In this document: piece by piece, positions 24,807 through 33,424 of the stretch
Layout of the letters: each line of letters starts with the position of its first letter
Position numbering within the stretch: position 1 is the stretch's first letter
DNA from: an uncultured Dorea sp.
GTDB lineage: Bacteria; Bacillota; Clostridia; Lachnospirales; Lachnospiraceae
Direction of reading: 5' to 3'
NCBI GenBank assembly: GCA_910584575.1
Contig: CAJUBG010000029.1
Coordinates: 1 to 46,020 of the forward strand
DNA length: 46,020 bases
Program-made: the position numbers and the translations under genes
Notes under the pieces: model-generated
What the model was told of the DNA's origin: nothing
The model's database searches: none
What the model saw: the letters and a program-made list of their open reading frames with translations, nothing else

Positions 24807-25861
24807 AAATTATGATGCTGATTATGAGCATCGGGACATGCCTGTGTTGGGTAGTTGCCACATTCTGTACCGCAATTTGGCAGTTCTATCTGATATTCGG
24901 TATTGCGAATGTATTCCAGGCAGGTCTTACACAACTCCCGATTTCCATGCTTGTAACTGCATGGTTCGAGGATAAGCGTGCAACCATGATGTCAATCGCT
25001 TATGCAGGCGGCGGACTGGGCGGCGCTGTTTGGTCACCGATTATTTCCGGTTTTATTTCTTCTGGTCCTACCGGCTGGAAAACAGCCATGTTATTCTCTG
25101 CAGGCGCCGTAGGCGTAGTTATGGTAATTACCTCTCTTATCCTGGTAAAACGTTCTCCTGCAGAATATGGCACAGAGCCATACCGTACCGGTAATAAAGA
25201 TACCTCCGCAGCAGACAAGCAGGCACAGTCTAACGCATGGATTGGTGTATCCAAAAAGGTCGCTACCAAGTCTAGTGCATGGTTCTGCGTACTTGGCGTT
25301 GTTCTCTGTATCGGAATCCTTTCCGCCGGTGTTACAACACATGTTCCTAACTTTGTTACCTCCATTGCACAGGACGGCGGAAAACTTCAGGGAACCGTTC
25401 TCTCGGTTTACTCTGTTGTCTCCATCGTAGGTATGGTGGGCGGCGGCGCTTTGATGGATAAGATGGGTATCCGCAAGACCGTTCTTGGGGCGGCTGTATT
25501 GGTTATTGTCGGACTGGCAAGCCTTTATGCTTACTCTGTAACCGGTACTACCATGCTTGTTTTCGGATATTCAATCTTCTTTGCCATTGCTATGTTCCTT
25601 CCAAAGGTTCTTCCGGCAGTATTGATGTCCAAGGTGTTCGGTACAAAAGATTATGCAGGCATTTACGCTTTTGCTAACCTGTTCTTCCTGATTGGCGCGG
25701 CGTTCGGTTCCGTACTTACCTCTATCATCCAGGGTATTGCAGGTTACGGCGTTACATGGATCTTCTATATGGTGATAGCAGTCCTTCTTTTCCTTGCTGT
25801 ATCCGGTGCGATCAGCGGCGGCGAGAAGCTGCAGGCAAAATATCCAGAAGGTGACAATTAA
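24803..25861 (+). CDS. baiG: BaiG-like MFS transporter, main part
   Basis: 352-aa MFS body with about ten membrane helices, the complement of the preceding two-helix fragment; together they give about 425 aa. Its ATG overlaps the fragment's stop as ATGA, so re-initiation could make it as a separate polypeptide, but without helices 1 and 2 it would lack part of the N-terminal bundle. Motifs include AGGGLGGAVWSPIISGF and a cytoplasmic loop near YGTEPYRTGNKD. Context with baiB and baiF points to uptake of bile acids or a similar steroid acid. Whether the full transporter is made depends on the A7 junction. Confidence 0.78.
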   Translation: MKIMMLIMSIGTCLCWVVATFCTAIWQFYLIFGIANVFQAGLTQLPISMLVTAWFEDKRATMMSIAYAGGGLGGAVWSPIISGFISSGPTGWKTAMLFSAGAVGVVMVITSLILVKRSPAEYGTEPYRTGNKDTSAADKQAQSNAWIGVSKKVATKSSAWFCVLGVVLCIGILSAGVTTHVPNFVTSIAQDGGKLQGTVLSVYSVVSIVGMVGGGALMDKMGIRKTVLGAAVLVIVGLASLYAYSVTGTTMLVFGYSIFFAIAMFLPKVLPAVLMSKVFGTKDYAGIYAFANLFFLIGAAFGSVLTSIIQGIAGYGVTWIFYMVIAVLLFLAVSGAISGGEKLQAKYPEGDN

Positions 25862-25887
25862 AATAATATAAAGAAAGGAAATCTAAC

Positions 25888-27249
25888 ATGAAAGAAATTA
25901 ACAACAAATTAACCCAAAAATTTGATGAATATCCAGAATTCGGCGTTCTTCAGGGAGTAAAAGTATTCATCACAGGCACCAACATTGCCGGACCATTCGC
26001 TGGCTGCCTTATGGCTGAGATGGGCGCTAAGGTGCTTCAGGCAGAGGCGCCTACTATTGCCTGCCAGACCCGTGGTACTCTCTCATGGTCACAGAATCAT
26101 CGTAATGAGTATTCCATTACGATTAATACCGCAAAACCTGCCGGAAAGAAGATTTTCTATAAGTGTATCGAGTGGGCAGATATCTGGATTGAGGCCGGAA
26201 AACCTGGTTCTTATAAGAAGCGCGGTATTACAGACGAGTCATGTTGGGAGCGCAATAAGGCTCTTATGATTGTACACGTATCTGGTTACGGCCAGTTTGG
26301 TCCTTCCAAGGATAAACCGTCCTATGACGTATCCGGCCAGGCAATGGGCGGATATATGTACCTGAACGGCGAGACGCCTAGCTCAAGCCCGCTGAAGGTA
26401 AATCCATACTTATCTGACTACATCACAGCATACAATGCTTGTATGGTTGCTCTGTCCGGTTACATTCACGCTCTGCGTACCGGCGAAGGCGATTCCTGTG
26501 ACGTTGCACAGTATGATACCATGTTCCGGCTGCTTGACAACTATCCGGCTAAGTGGTTCAACAACGGCTATCCAAAACAGGGTGAGCCAGTTCCGTACCG
26601 TACCGGTAATAAGAGTGATTCTGCTGCCTGCTTCTCATTCTATGACACCAAGGACGGCGGCGCAATGTTCGTAGCTATTGTAGGTCAGGGCCCTGTTACC
26701 CGTGGTTTCCCGATTATCGGCATGGGCAAGCCAGGCGTAGACCCAGACATCCCGAAGGATTGTACCGGATTCCCACTCTTTGACCCGCGTGGACAGAAGG
26801 CTGAGAAGCTGTGTGAAGAATTCTGTGCCGCACGTACCTGTGACGAGCTTGAGGAAATCTTTAACAACGCCGGAATTCCTTGCCAGAGAGCTTACGGTCC
26901 TGCTGATATCGAGAAGGATCCGCAGTTCGAGGCCCGTGAGAACCTGGTTGAGTGGGAAGATCAGTGCTTCGGCAAGATGAAAGGTATTGGCGTAACCAAC
27001 ATCTTCAAGAAGAATCCGTCCCAGATCGTTTCTTCTGCGCCTTGCTTCGGCGAGCACAACCGCGAAGTGCTTCAGAGCTTTGGTTATACGGAGGAAGAAA
27101 TTGACAAGCTTTACAAGAACAAAGAGCTTGCTACATGGTCACCTGCTGAAACGGCAAAGAGAAAACTGTTTGTTGAGTGGGGCTTCTTCTGGGATCCGGA
27201 GAGACAGGCAAAACGGATTGGACTTGAGTATCCTCCAAAGAAGAAATAA
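25888..27249 (+). CDS. baiF: BaiF-like class III CoA transferase
   Basis: 453-aa CaiB/BaiF family CoA transferase. Such enzymes move CoA from a finished secondary bile acid thioester to an incoming free bile acid, saving ATP. The opening FITGTNIAGPFAGCLMAEMGA, QNHRNEYSI, HVSGYGQFGP and the catalytic-Asp motif SYDVSGQAMGGYMYLNG (Asp147) are as in BaiF. Later RTGNKSDSAACFSFY and FEARENLVEWED also match. It begins 26 bp after the transporter with a GAAAGGAA site. From memory it is only moderately similar to C. scindens BaiF, so BaiK-type or other bile acid CoA transferase activity is possible. Confidence 0.85.
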   Translation: MKEINNKLTQKFDEYPEFGVLQGVKVFITGTNIAGPFAGCLMAEMGAKVLQAEAPTIACQTRGTLSWSQNHRNEYSITINTAKPAGKKIFYKCIEWADIWIEAGKPGSYKKRGITDESCWERNKALMIVHVSGYGQFGPSKDKPSYDVSGQAMGGYMYLNGETPSSSPLKVNPYLSDYITAYNACMVALSGYIHALRTGEGDSCDVAQYDTMFRLLDNYPAKWFNNGYPKQGEPVPYRTGNKSDSAACFSFYDTKDGGAMFVAIVGQGPVTRGFPIIGMGKPGVDPDIPKDCTGFPLFDPRGQKAEKLCEEFCAARTCDELEEIFNNAGIPCQRAYGPADIEKDPQFEARENLVEWEDQCFGKMKGIGVTNIFKKNPSQIVSSAPCFGEHNREVLQSFGYTEEEIDKLYKNKELATWSPAETAKRKLFVEWGFFWDPERQAKRIGLEYPPKKK

Positions 27250-27275
27250 TATTGCGGGATTAAAAGGTGATAAAT

Positions 27276-27797
27276 ATGACCGACTTAGAAATCTTAGTTG
27301 AAAAGGATAAAATAAGGGATCAAATATATACCTACTGTCGCGCGTTAGACAGGATTGATTTTGAACTGGGATATTCTATATTCGCTGAAGATGCTGAAGT
27401 GGACTATGGACCTACCTACAAGGGCACTGGCAGAGGCTTCATTGATATGATGCTGAAAATGCATACAAAAATGATGCTTTCTACCCATCACATGATGACC
27501 AACATCCTGATAAAGTTCAATGAGGATGGCACAAAAGCTGTCAGTGAGACATATATGTATGCGGCCTGTAAATACCGTAACAAAGCTAAAAAACCTACCT
27601 TCACCGTAGAGGCCCGCTGCCGTGACATTGACAAATGGGAGAAGCGTGACGGCAAATGGGTAATTGTTAAACGTATCGTTGCAGGCGACAACTCATTCAT
27701 TCTTAATAGCCCTTCTTATACAGACGACTATAACAATGGCCGGGGTAAATCGAAAGAGAATGATCCTTCTTACGTAATGTTTGGCGAAATCGAATAA
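27276..27797 (+). CDS. third SnoaL-fold protein, BaiE-like
   Basis: 173-aa SnoaL/NTF2-like protein, last gene of the unit, 26 bp after baiF. The arrangement QIYTYCRALDRID (Tyr then Asp), FAEDAEVDYG and LSTHHMMTNI (His) is the same Tyr/Asp/His order used by BaiE, and the KWEKRDGKWVIVKR strand pair is typical of the fold. It is not a close copy of the BaiE at 14467 or the BaiI at 19376. The ATG at 27276 has AAAAGG eight bases upstream, preferred over a GTG at 27267. It is probably a dehydratase or isomerase acting on a CoA-bound steroid, perhaps at another hydroxyl. No direct evidence of substrate. Confidence 0.75.
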   Translation: MTDLEILVEKDKIRDQIYTYCRALDRIDFELGYSIFAEDAEVDYGPTYKGTGRGFIDMMLKMHTKMMLSTHHMMTNILIKFNEDGTKAVSETYMYAACKYRNKAKKPTFTVEARCRDIDKWEKRDGKWVIVKRIVAGDNSFILNSPSYTDDYNNGRGKSKENDPSYVMFGEIE

Positions 27798-27805
27798 AGC
27801 ACTAA

Positions 27806-27842
27806 AAAGCGGTGGAAAATATCTTTATCTTCCACCGCTTTA
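27806..27842. terminator. bidirectional terminator
   Basis: AAAAAGCGGTGGAA pairs with TTCCACCGCTTTA. It lies between the convergent SnoaL gene and the response regulator and can serve both strands. Confidence 0.85.
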
Positions 27843-27852
27843 TCCTTGTATT

Positions 27853-28542
27853 CTATACCTTAAATCTGTATCCTACTCCCCATATCGTCTCTATATACTG
27901 AGGATTGGAGGTATCCAGTTCTACCTTCTCGCGTATCTTCTTAATATGCACCGTCACAGTCGCAATATCCCCTATGGACTCCATATCCCATATCTCACGG
28001 AACAATTCCTCCTTCGTATACACATGGTTGGGATGGCTTGCAAGAAAGGTCAGAAGGTCGAATTCCTTCGTGGTAAACGTCTTCTCCTCCCCGTTAATCC
28101 ACACACGCCTTGCCGTAGTATCAATCTTAAGCCCCCGAATCTCAATGACCTTATTGGCCTCCACAGCGCTTCCGGTAAGACGGTCATACCTGGCCAGATG
28201 CGCCTTCACCCTTGCCACCAGCTCACTGGGGCTGAAGGGCTTCGTCATATAATCATCCGCCCCAAGTCCAAGCCCTCGAATCTTGTCAATATCATCCTTC
28301 TTTGCGGAAACCATAATAATCGGCGTATTCTTCACATCCCTGACCTGTCGGCAGATATCGAACCCGTCAACCCCCGGCAGCATCAGATCCAGGATAAACA
28401 TATCGTAATCCTCTTTAAGCGCCTTTAAAAGCCCTGTCTCGCCGTCGTTGGCCACCTCCACCTGAAAGCCGCTTAATTCCAGATAATCCTTCTCCAGATC
28501 CGCAATCGCTTCTTCATCTTCCACAATCAAAATCTTACTCAT
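27853..28542 (-). CDS. OmpR-family response regulator
   Basis: 229-aa response regulator. The receiver domain (1-120) has the acidic pair in VEDEE, phospho-acceptor in FILDLMLPG (Asp near 51), SAKKD and the KPF lysine. The winged-helix DNA-binding domain (130-229) ends TIWGVGYRF. The ATG at 28542 has GGAGG eight bases upstream and overlaps the kinase stop by 8 bp, so kinase and regulator sit in one operon read on the minus strand (kinase stop at 28535, regulator ATG inside it). The signal is unknown. Confidence 0.9.
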   Translation of the reverse strand: MSKILIVEDEEAIADLEKDYLELSGFQVEVANDGETGLLKALKEDYDMFILDLMLPGVDGFDICRQVRDVKNTPIIMVSAKKDDIDKIRGLGLGADDYMTKPFSPSELVARVKAHLARYDRLTGSAVEANKVIEIRGLKIDTTARRVWINGEEKTFTTKEFDLLTFLASHPNHVYTKEELFREIWDMESIGDIATVTVHIKKIREKVELDTSNPQYIETIWGVGYRFKV

Positions 28543-30031
28543 ACACTGGTACCTCCTGATATTTTCTAAGGACAAAATACATGGTCGTTCCCGTCTCCTC
28601 ACGGCTGGTCGCCCATATCTTGCCGCCATGTTCTTCTATAATCTTCTTCACAATGGAAAGCCCGATACCGCTTCCCCCCTTGGAGGAATTCCTCGAAGCG
28701 TCCGTCCGGTAGAAACGGTCAAATATATTAGGCAGATCCTTTGCGGCTATGCCTCTGCCGTTATCCTCTAGCTCAATCTGAACAAAATCCCCCACATCCT
28801 TCACCCGCAGGTTAATCTTCCCCTTAGGCTTATCCATATATTTCATAGAATTATTCACAATATTATGGACTACCCGCTTAATCTGCTCTGCGTCTGCAAT
28901 AATCTTAACGTCTGCCTCCACATAATTGAAATAACCAAACTCCACGCCTCTGGATTCCAATTCCAGCGATAAATCCTCCGCGCAGTCTTCAAAATACGCA
29001 TCTACGGATAATGTATTAAAATTATAGGGAATCCGGTTCGTGTCAATCTTGGTGTACAGCGTCAGCTCATTGATGAGCGTGTCCATCTCCGTGGCCTTAT
29101 TATAAATCGTCCGGATATAACGCTCCATCTTCTCAGGCGTATCCGCAACGCCGTCCATTATCCCCTCTGCATAGCCCTTAATAGCCGTAACTGGCGTCTT
29201 AAGGTCATGGGAAATGTTACTGATTAACTCCTTATTCTCCTTGTCAAATCTTAGCTTCTCCTCCGCGTTGTCCTGAAGGCGCTGCCGCATATCCTCAAGG
29301 CTCTGACAAAGCTCTCCAAGCTCATCGTCCGCTTCCGCCTCAAGTTCAAAATCCAGATTCCCCTCCTTAATCTTCTGGGCTGCAATCTGCATCTTCCCAA
29401 GAGGTCCCATCACGCCGCGGTAAATCCAGAGAATCAGTACCGCCGCCGTAAGAATCAGCACTACGATGATTCCGACCACCACCTCCATATATAGTCTCTC
29501 TACCTCCGGAATCACGCCCCGCACATTCACCACGACAAACGCGCTGCCCTTCTTCTCGTCCGGATAAAGGAAATCCACCTGCTTTACAAGCACCTGGGCA
29601 TCTCCTCCAAGATACAGGCCATTCTCAGGCTCAAGCTCTGAATCACCATACTTTGGCAGGCTCTCAATCACCGGCTCTGCCTCCTCCATATCCGTTCCGA
29701 CATAGACCAGCACACTTCCCTTACGCACCAGCAGATAAGCCTTCTTCTTCTTAAGCTTCTGGTTAAATTCCTCCAGAAACGTAGCATCCTCCATCTTTCC
29801 AGGATTCTCCTCCACCATCTGGTCAAGCTCGTGATAAAACTTCTCTGTAAGCCTTGACATTACCGCCACTGAATTGGACAGATTCTCCGTCGTCATACCG
29901 GTAATCTCATAGGTCTTTTCTATGGCGCTCATCTGATATTTCCCAAACAGACATGCCATGGTAGCCGTCAAAAGAATCGGGATTAAAATAACTGTCAGAA
30001 AAGCGATAATCAACCTTGTCTTTAACTTCAT
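28535..30031 (-). CDS. membrane sensor histidine kinase
   Basis: 498-aa kinase. Membrane helix 1 lies at about 6-26 (LIIAFLTVILIPILLTAT), an extracytoplasmic sensor of about 150 residues follows, and helix 2 (VVVGIIVVLILTAAVLILWI) leads into a HAMP domain. The HisKA box ISNISHDLKTPVTAIKGY holds the phosphorylated His, and the ATPase domain shows N (VHNIVNNSMKY), G1 (DNGRGI) and G2 (GGSGIGLSI) boxes. I chose the second of two close ATGs (30031), which lies seven bases after GGAGG. It is paired with the overlapping response regulator. The sensor domain is not recognised. Confidence 0.9.
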   Translation of the reverse strand: MKLKTRLIIAFLTVILIPILLTATMACLFGKYQMSAIEKTYEITGMTTENLSNSVAVMSRLTEKFYHELDQMVEENPGKMEDATFLEEFNQKLKKKKAYLLVRKGSVLVYVGTDMEEAEPVIESLPKYGDSELEPENGLYLGGDAQVLVKQVDFLYPDEKKGSAFVVVNVRGVIPEVERLYMEVVVGIIVVLILTAAVLILWIYRGVMGPLGKMQIAAQKIKEGNLDFELEAEADDELGELCQSLEDMRQRLQDNAEEKLRFDKENKELISNISHDLKTPVTAIKGYAEGIMDGVADTPEKMERYIRTIYNKATEMDTLINELTLYTKIDTNRIPYNFNTLSVDAYFEDCAEDLSLELESRGVEFGYFNYVEADVKIIADAEQIKRVVHNIVNNSMKYMDKPKGKINLRVKDVGDFVQIELEDNGRGIAAKDLPNIFDRFYRTDASRNSSKGGSGIGLSIVKKIIEEHGGKIWATSREETGTTMYFVLRKYQEVPVYE

Positions 30032-30063
30032 CTTCATGCCTCCGTAACATAAAGTATAGCATG

Positions 30064-30091
30064 AAAAAGGACGCTTCACAGCAAAGCGTCC
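30064..30091 (-). terminator. terminator after metK
   Basis: GGACGCTT pairs with AAGCGTCC and is followed by TTTTT on the minus strand. It lies between the metK stop and the kinase start. Confidence 0.85.
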
Positions 30092-30140
30092 ATAAATTTT
30101 TATAAAATTTTTATAAATAGTCTGAAAACAGTATGGGTAT

Positions 30141-31328
30141 CTATAAATATTTCTTGAGAGTCTCTACCTTGTCCGTCTTTTCCCACGGCAAATCCAAATC
30201 AGTACGTCCAAAGTGTCCGTATGCTGCCGTCTGCTTGTAAATCGGCCTTCTCAAGTCGAGCATCTTAATAATTCCTGCCGGACGAAGATCAAAATTCTCG
30301 CGGATCATGTCTACAAGCTTCTCATTGCTGAGCTTGCCTGTTCCGAAGGTATCTACCATGATTGAGGTTGGATGCGCCACACCGATTGCATAGGACAACT
30401 GAATCTCGCACTTCTTAGCCAGACCTGCCGCCACGATATTCTTGGCAACGTAACGGGCTGCATACGCCGCTGAACGGTCTACCTTGGTGCAGTCCTTTCC
30501 GGAAAATGCGCCGCCGCCGTGACGTGCCATTCCGCCGTAGGTGTCTACAATAATCTTACGCCCTGTAAGCCCGCTGTCTCCGTGAGGCCCGCCGATAACG
30601 AAGCGTCCGGTAGGATTAATGAAGAACTTCGTCTCAGCATCCACCATATCCGCCGGAATGACTGCGTCAAAGACGTATTTGCGGATATCCTGATGAATCT
30701 GCTCTTGTGTAACCTCTGGGTCGTGCTGTGTTGACAATACAACGGCGTCCAGGCGTACCGGAACTCCCTCCTCGTTATACTCTACTGTAACCTGAGACTT
30801 CCCGTCCGGCCTTAAGTAAGGCAGGGTGCCGTCTTTTCTCACCTCTGCAAGCTTTCTGGCCAACTTATGGGCCAGCGCGATAGGATATGGCATAAGCTCT
30901 GGCGTCTCGTCAGAAGCGTAACCGAACATCATACCCTGGTCGCCTGCGCCGATGGCAGCTATTTCTTCCTCTGACATCTGATTATTCTTCGCCTCCAGCG
31001 CCTTATCTACGCCCATTGCGATATCGCTTGACTGCTCGTCAATGGCTGTGAGAACGCCGCAGGTCTCTGCGTCAAATCCGTATTTGCCGCGCACATAGCC
31101 AATCTCTTTGATGGTCTCCCTTACAATCTTCTGGATATCTACGTATGCCTTTGTGGTAATCTCACCCATGACAAGGACAATTCCTGTTGTGGTGCTCGTC
31201 TCGCAGGCTACACGGCTCATGGGATCCTGCTCCATTAATGCATCCAGGATTGCGTCTGAGATTGCGTCGCACATCTTATCCGGATGTCCCTCTGTTACTG
31301 ATTCTGATGTGAATAAATGTCTTTCCAT
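30141..31328 (-). CDS. metK: S-adenosylmethionine synthetase
   Basis: 395 aa, the usual length. MetK makes S-adenosylmethionine from methionine and ATP. Signature segments are ESVTEGHPDKMCDAISDAILDA at the N-terminus (with the catalytic His), GAGDQGMMFGYA, and GGGAFSGKDCTKVDRSAAYAAR for the phosphate-binding loop. The ATG at 31328 has AAGGAG nine bases upstream; longer in-frame extensions are rejected. A SAM-I riboswitch with terminator lies 5' of it, giving feedback control by the product. Confidence 0.97.
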   Translation of the reverse strand: MERHLFTSESVTEGHPDKMCDAISDAILDALMEQDPMSRVACETSTTTGIVLVMGEITTKAYVDIQKIVRETIKEIGYVRGKYGFDAETCGVLTAIDEQSSDIAMGVDKALEAKNNQMSEEEIAAIGAGDQGMMFGYASDETPELMPYPIALAHKLARKLAEVRKDGTLPYLRPDGKSQVTVEYNEEGVPVRLDAVVLSTQHDPEVTQEQIHQDIRKYVFDAVIPADMVDAETKFFINPTGRFVIGGPHGDSGLTGRKIIVDTYGGMARHGGGAFSGKDCTKVDRSAAYAARYVAKNIVAAGLAKKCEIQLSYAIGVAHPTSIMVDTFGTGKLSNEKLVDMIRENFDLRPAGIIKMLDLRRPIYKQTAAYGHFGRTDLDLPWEKTDKVETLKKYL

Positions 31329-31423
31329 TTTGTTCCACTCCTTTTCTTTTCCCTCATGATGGCGTACTTTCTCTTTGTCATTGACCGGACGCATAAGATA
31401 TTTCATCTGCACAGGTCTGTGCA

Positions 31424-31456
31424 TAAAAAAACAGCCCACATTAAGCGGACTGTTTT
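31424..31456 (-). terminator. riboswitch expression-platform terminator
   Basis: On the minus strand AAACAGTCCGC pairs with GTGGGCTGTTT and is followed by a run of T. It lies between the SAM aptamer and metK and would form when SAM is bound. Confidence 0.85.
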
Positions 31457-31474
31457 ATATCTCATAAACCAATC

Positions 31475-31577
31475 CTCTTATTGTTCGATTGCTCGCTCAG
31501 GTTGGCACCTTCCCGTCTAGGGGGTTGCCGCAGCTTCACAGATCCTTTGTATCTCCACTGCTCTGAATAAGAGAAAG
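31475..31577 (-). promoter_or_regulatory. SAM-I riboswitch (S-box)
   Basis: The minus strand shows the S-box layout: closing helix CTCTTATTC with GAACAATAAGAG, then GAGCAGTGGAG, AAGCTGCGGCAACC and AAGGTGCCAACCTG, followed by GAGCGAG. These are the conserved cores of the SAM-I aptamer. The location directly before metK fits. Confidence 0.92.
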
Positions 31578-31702
31578 TCTTCATGATTAAATTGTTTGTT
31601 TTCATATATGACTATAACCTATTTGGGGGTGGTTGTCAATATGGAGGTGAAAATTTTTACCTGAACTCAATGCCGTCAATTGTTTACGGACAAGATAGAG
31701 CA

Positions 31703-31972
31703 TCATTGTGGGCGCCTTATCTGTTGGATTATCGAGCAGGCTGACGTATCTAAAACAAACTGCCAGGCATGCTTCAGATTGTTTACAGCTACGATATCTG
31801 ACACCTTGACTCCCTGAACGCTCATCCCATTGTAGATTGCTTCTGTATCGGGATACGTTACCGCAAGTCCCTCTAACCTTGCGCTTTTCCAGATATAATC
31901 TACGATATTGCGCTTCGCAACAAAAATATTTTCTTCCTGTGTCATATGGTATTTCGCTCTCAGCATGCTCAC
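31703..31972 (-). pseudogene. Fic-family protein, N-terminal fragment
   Basis: 89-aa frame matching only the N-terminal region of Clostridial Fic/DOC proteins (MTQEENIFVAKRNIVDYIW, EGLAVTYPDTEAIYNG, VAVNNLKHAWQFVLDT). After FVLDT the similarity stops and a short unrelated tail follows. The catalytic Fic motif (HPFxxGNGR) is absent, so AMP-transfer activity is not possible. Remnant of a degraded gene. Confidence 0.7.
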
Positions 31973-32284
31973 ACCTTTCGTTCTTAATATGATATTACTT
32001 TTGTGAATCTGATTCTATAATTATCATAACAGAAAAAGAGGTTCTTTCTCAAGTTTGGCTATGCTGTCAGGGGCAGTTTTATCTTATATGGTCAACAAAA
32101 ACAAAATGCCCAAAGATAAAAAGGAGCCTTAGAAGACAGCAATGTATATCAACTAAATTCTTACATATTTATCTTTCAAGAAACTGTCTCAGATATTTTC
32201 TAAAAAAATGTAGCATTAGCTTTTGATCGGATTCAGCCATTTCTAAATTATAGCGAAAGAAATAACAGAAACAGAAGTGACAGA
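31973..32284. other. AT-rich intergenic stretch, nothing recognised
   Basis: About 310 bp between the Fic fragment and the CRISPR array. No frame, promoter pair or hairpin of note. The array's weakest repeat borders it, so it is probably the leader-distal flank. Confidence 0.5.
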
Positions 32285-32834
32285 GTTGCAATACCCTTCA
32301 ACGGAATTCTAGCTTTTCTACGGGATTAAAGCGGTATTTAAAGAAGAAAGATGGTGTGTAACAATACCCTTCAACGGGATTCCTCTATTTCTACAAATTT
32401 ACGCCTAAACAATCGGGGTTCCATATAAGTGTAGCAATACCCTCCAACGGGATTCCTTCATTTCTACATAGAAGTAGGTGTAGCACCAACGGCTAGATAC
32501 TACTGTAGCAATACCCTCCAACGGGATTCCTTCATTTCTACACAGTGAAAGAAGTAACTGTTGAATTTAAGAACGAAGTGTAGCAATACCCTCTAACGGG
32601 ATTCCTTCATTTCTACATTGAGCCAGGAACTTATCCAGTAGCCGTTAAGGTGTAGCAATACCCTCCAACGGGATTCCTTCATTTCTACTGAGCGTTGTAA
32701 ATGGTGTTACGGCAGATATAAGTGTGTAGCAATACCCTCCAACGGGATTCCTTCATTTCTACATTGAGCCAGGAACTTATCCAGTAGCCGTTAAGGTGTA
32801 GCAATACCCTCCAACGGGATTCCTTCACTTCTAC
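32285..32834. CRISPR. orphan CRISPR array, 8 repeats
   Basis: Eight 37-bp repeats at 32285, 32358, 32431, 32505, 32580, 32652, 32726 and 32798, with seven spacers of 35-38 bp. The consensus starts GTAGCAATACCC, has CAACGGGATTCC in the middle and ends TTCATTTCTAC, so the ends are complementary (GTAG/CTAC). Repeats 1 and 2 are degenerate, repeat 5 has one change, and repeat 8 one near its end. Decay on the left suggests the leader is on the right and transcription on the minus strand. Spacers 5 (32617-32651) and 7 (32763-32797) are identical. No cas gene lies in the window, so the type cannot be assigned. Confidence 0.93.
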
Positions 32835-33094
32835 GGTATCTATTCAGCCCCCGCTAAAATCAAGGGCTGCAAGCCTCATTTTTGCAGGTATTTATCTGAA
32901 TATTCTGTCATTGATCTTTTTTAGCTCACTTTTTTGTCTTTAAAAAAATTATACTGAAATAAATACAATCCAATAAATTTTTCTTGTTTTGTATTTTATC
33001 ATATCTTTTATCTTTGTTTCAATACTAAAAATGTATTAAAGAATCATTTTTATCCGCTGAAGCTGCCACATATCCAAGGCTGCTAAAGATTTAA

Positions 33095-33424
33095 AAGGAA
33101 CTGAACCGGCAAAACGGGATTATCTTTGATGCAGAGAGAGAACGCAATGAGTTGGAGCAGGAACGTGATATCCTGAAAGGACTTACGAAATTTACCAAGA
33201 AAGGGGAACTGCAAAGCAGGATTGACCGCAAAAACGAAGAAATAGACATTCTGAAAGTTGGATTGTCGTGGATTGCCAAAAGCTACGGTTATCAGAATAT
33301 ACAGAAGTTTTACGCGACTTATCACAAATCCCATAGTGCTTATGCAGATTATGGGGAACAGGTAGCTGACTGGGAAAAGCTTAAGGAAAAGGAAGTCATA
33401 GGCAGGATAAAAAAGTGTGCTTGA
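33095..33424 (+). pseudogene. possible relaxase/mobilization protein C-terminal fragment
   Basis: An open frame follows an in-frame stop at 33092 and has no good start (only a TTG at 33152). It encodes a coiled-coil-like charged peptide (KELNRQNGIIFDAERERNELEQERDILKG begins in two parts; later YGYQNIQKFYATYHKSH and YGEQVADWEK). Such tails occur at the C-termini of relaxase/mobilization proteins of Firmicute mobile elements. The match is from memory and weak. With the KilA-N and Fic fragments it points to a decayed mobile element. Confidence 0.35.

Noticed and set aside
28543..28629. Longer start for the response regulator
   Set aside because: The upstream 29 codons overlap the kinase gene and have no ribosome site. 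The ATG at 28542 follows GGAGG and matches the receiver-domain start.
32468..32504. Possible extra repeat inside spacer 3 (GTAGCACCAACGG)
   Set aside because: Only a short stretch resembles the repeat ends. Spacing and length (37) fit a normal spacer.
32285..32834. Assignment of the CRISPR repeat to the Cas12a (type V-A) class because it ends in TTTCTAC
   Set aside because: The Cas12a repeat needs a TCTAC-loop-GTAGA hairpin inside one repeat near its 3' end. Here GTAG is at the far end of the repeat, so that hairpin cannot form.
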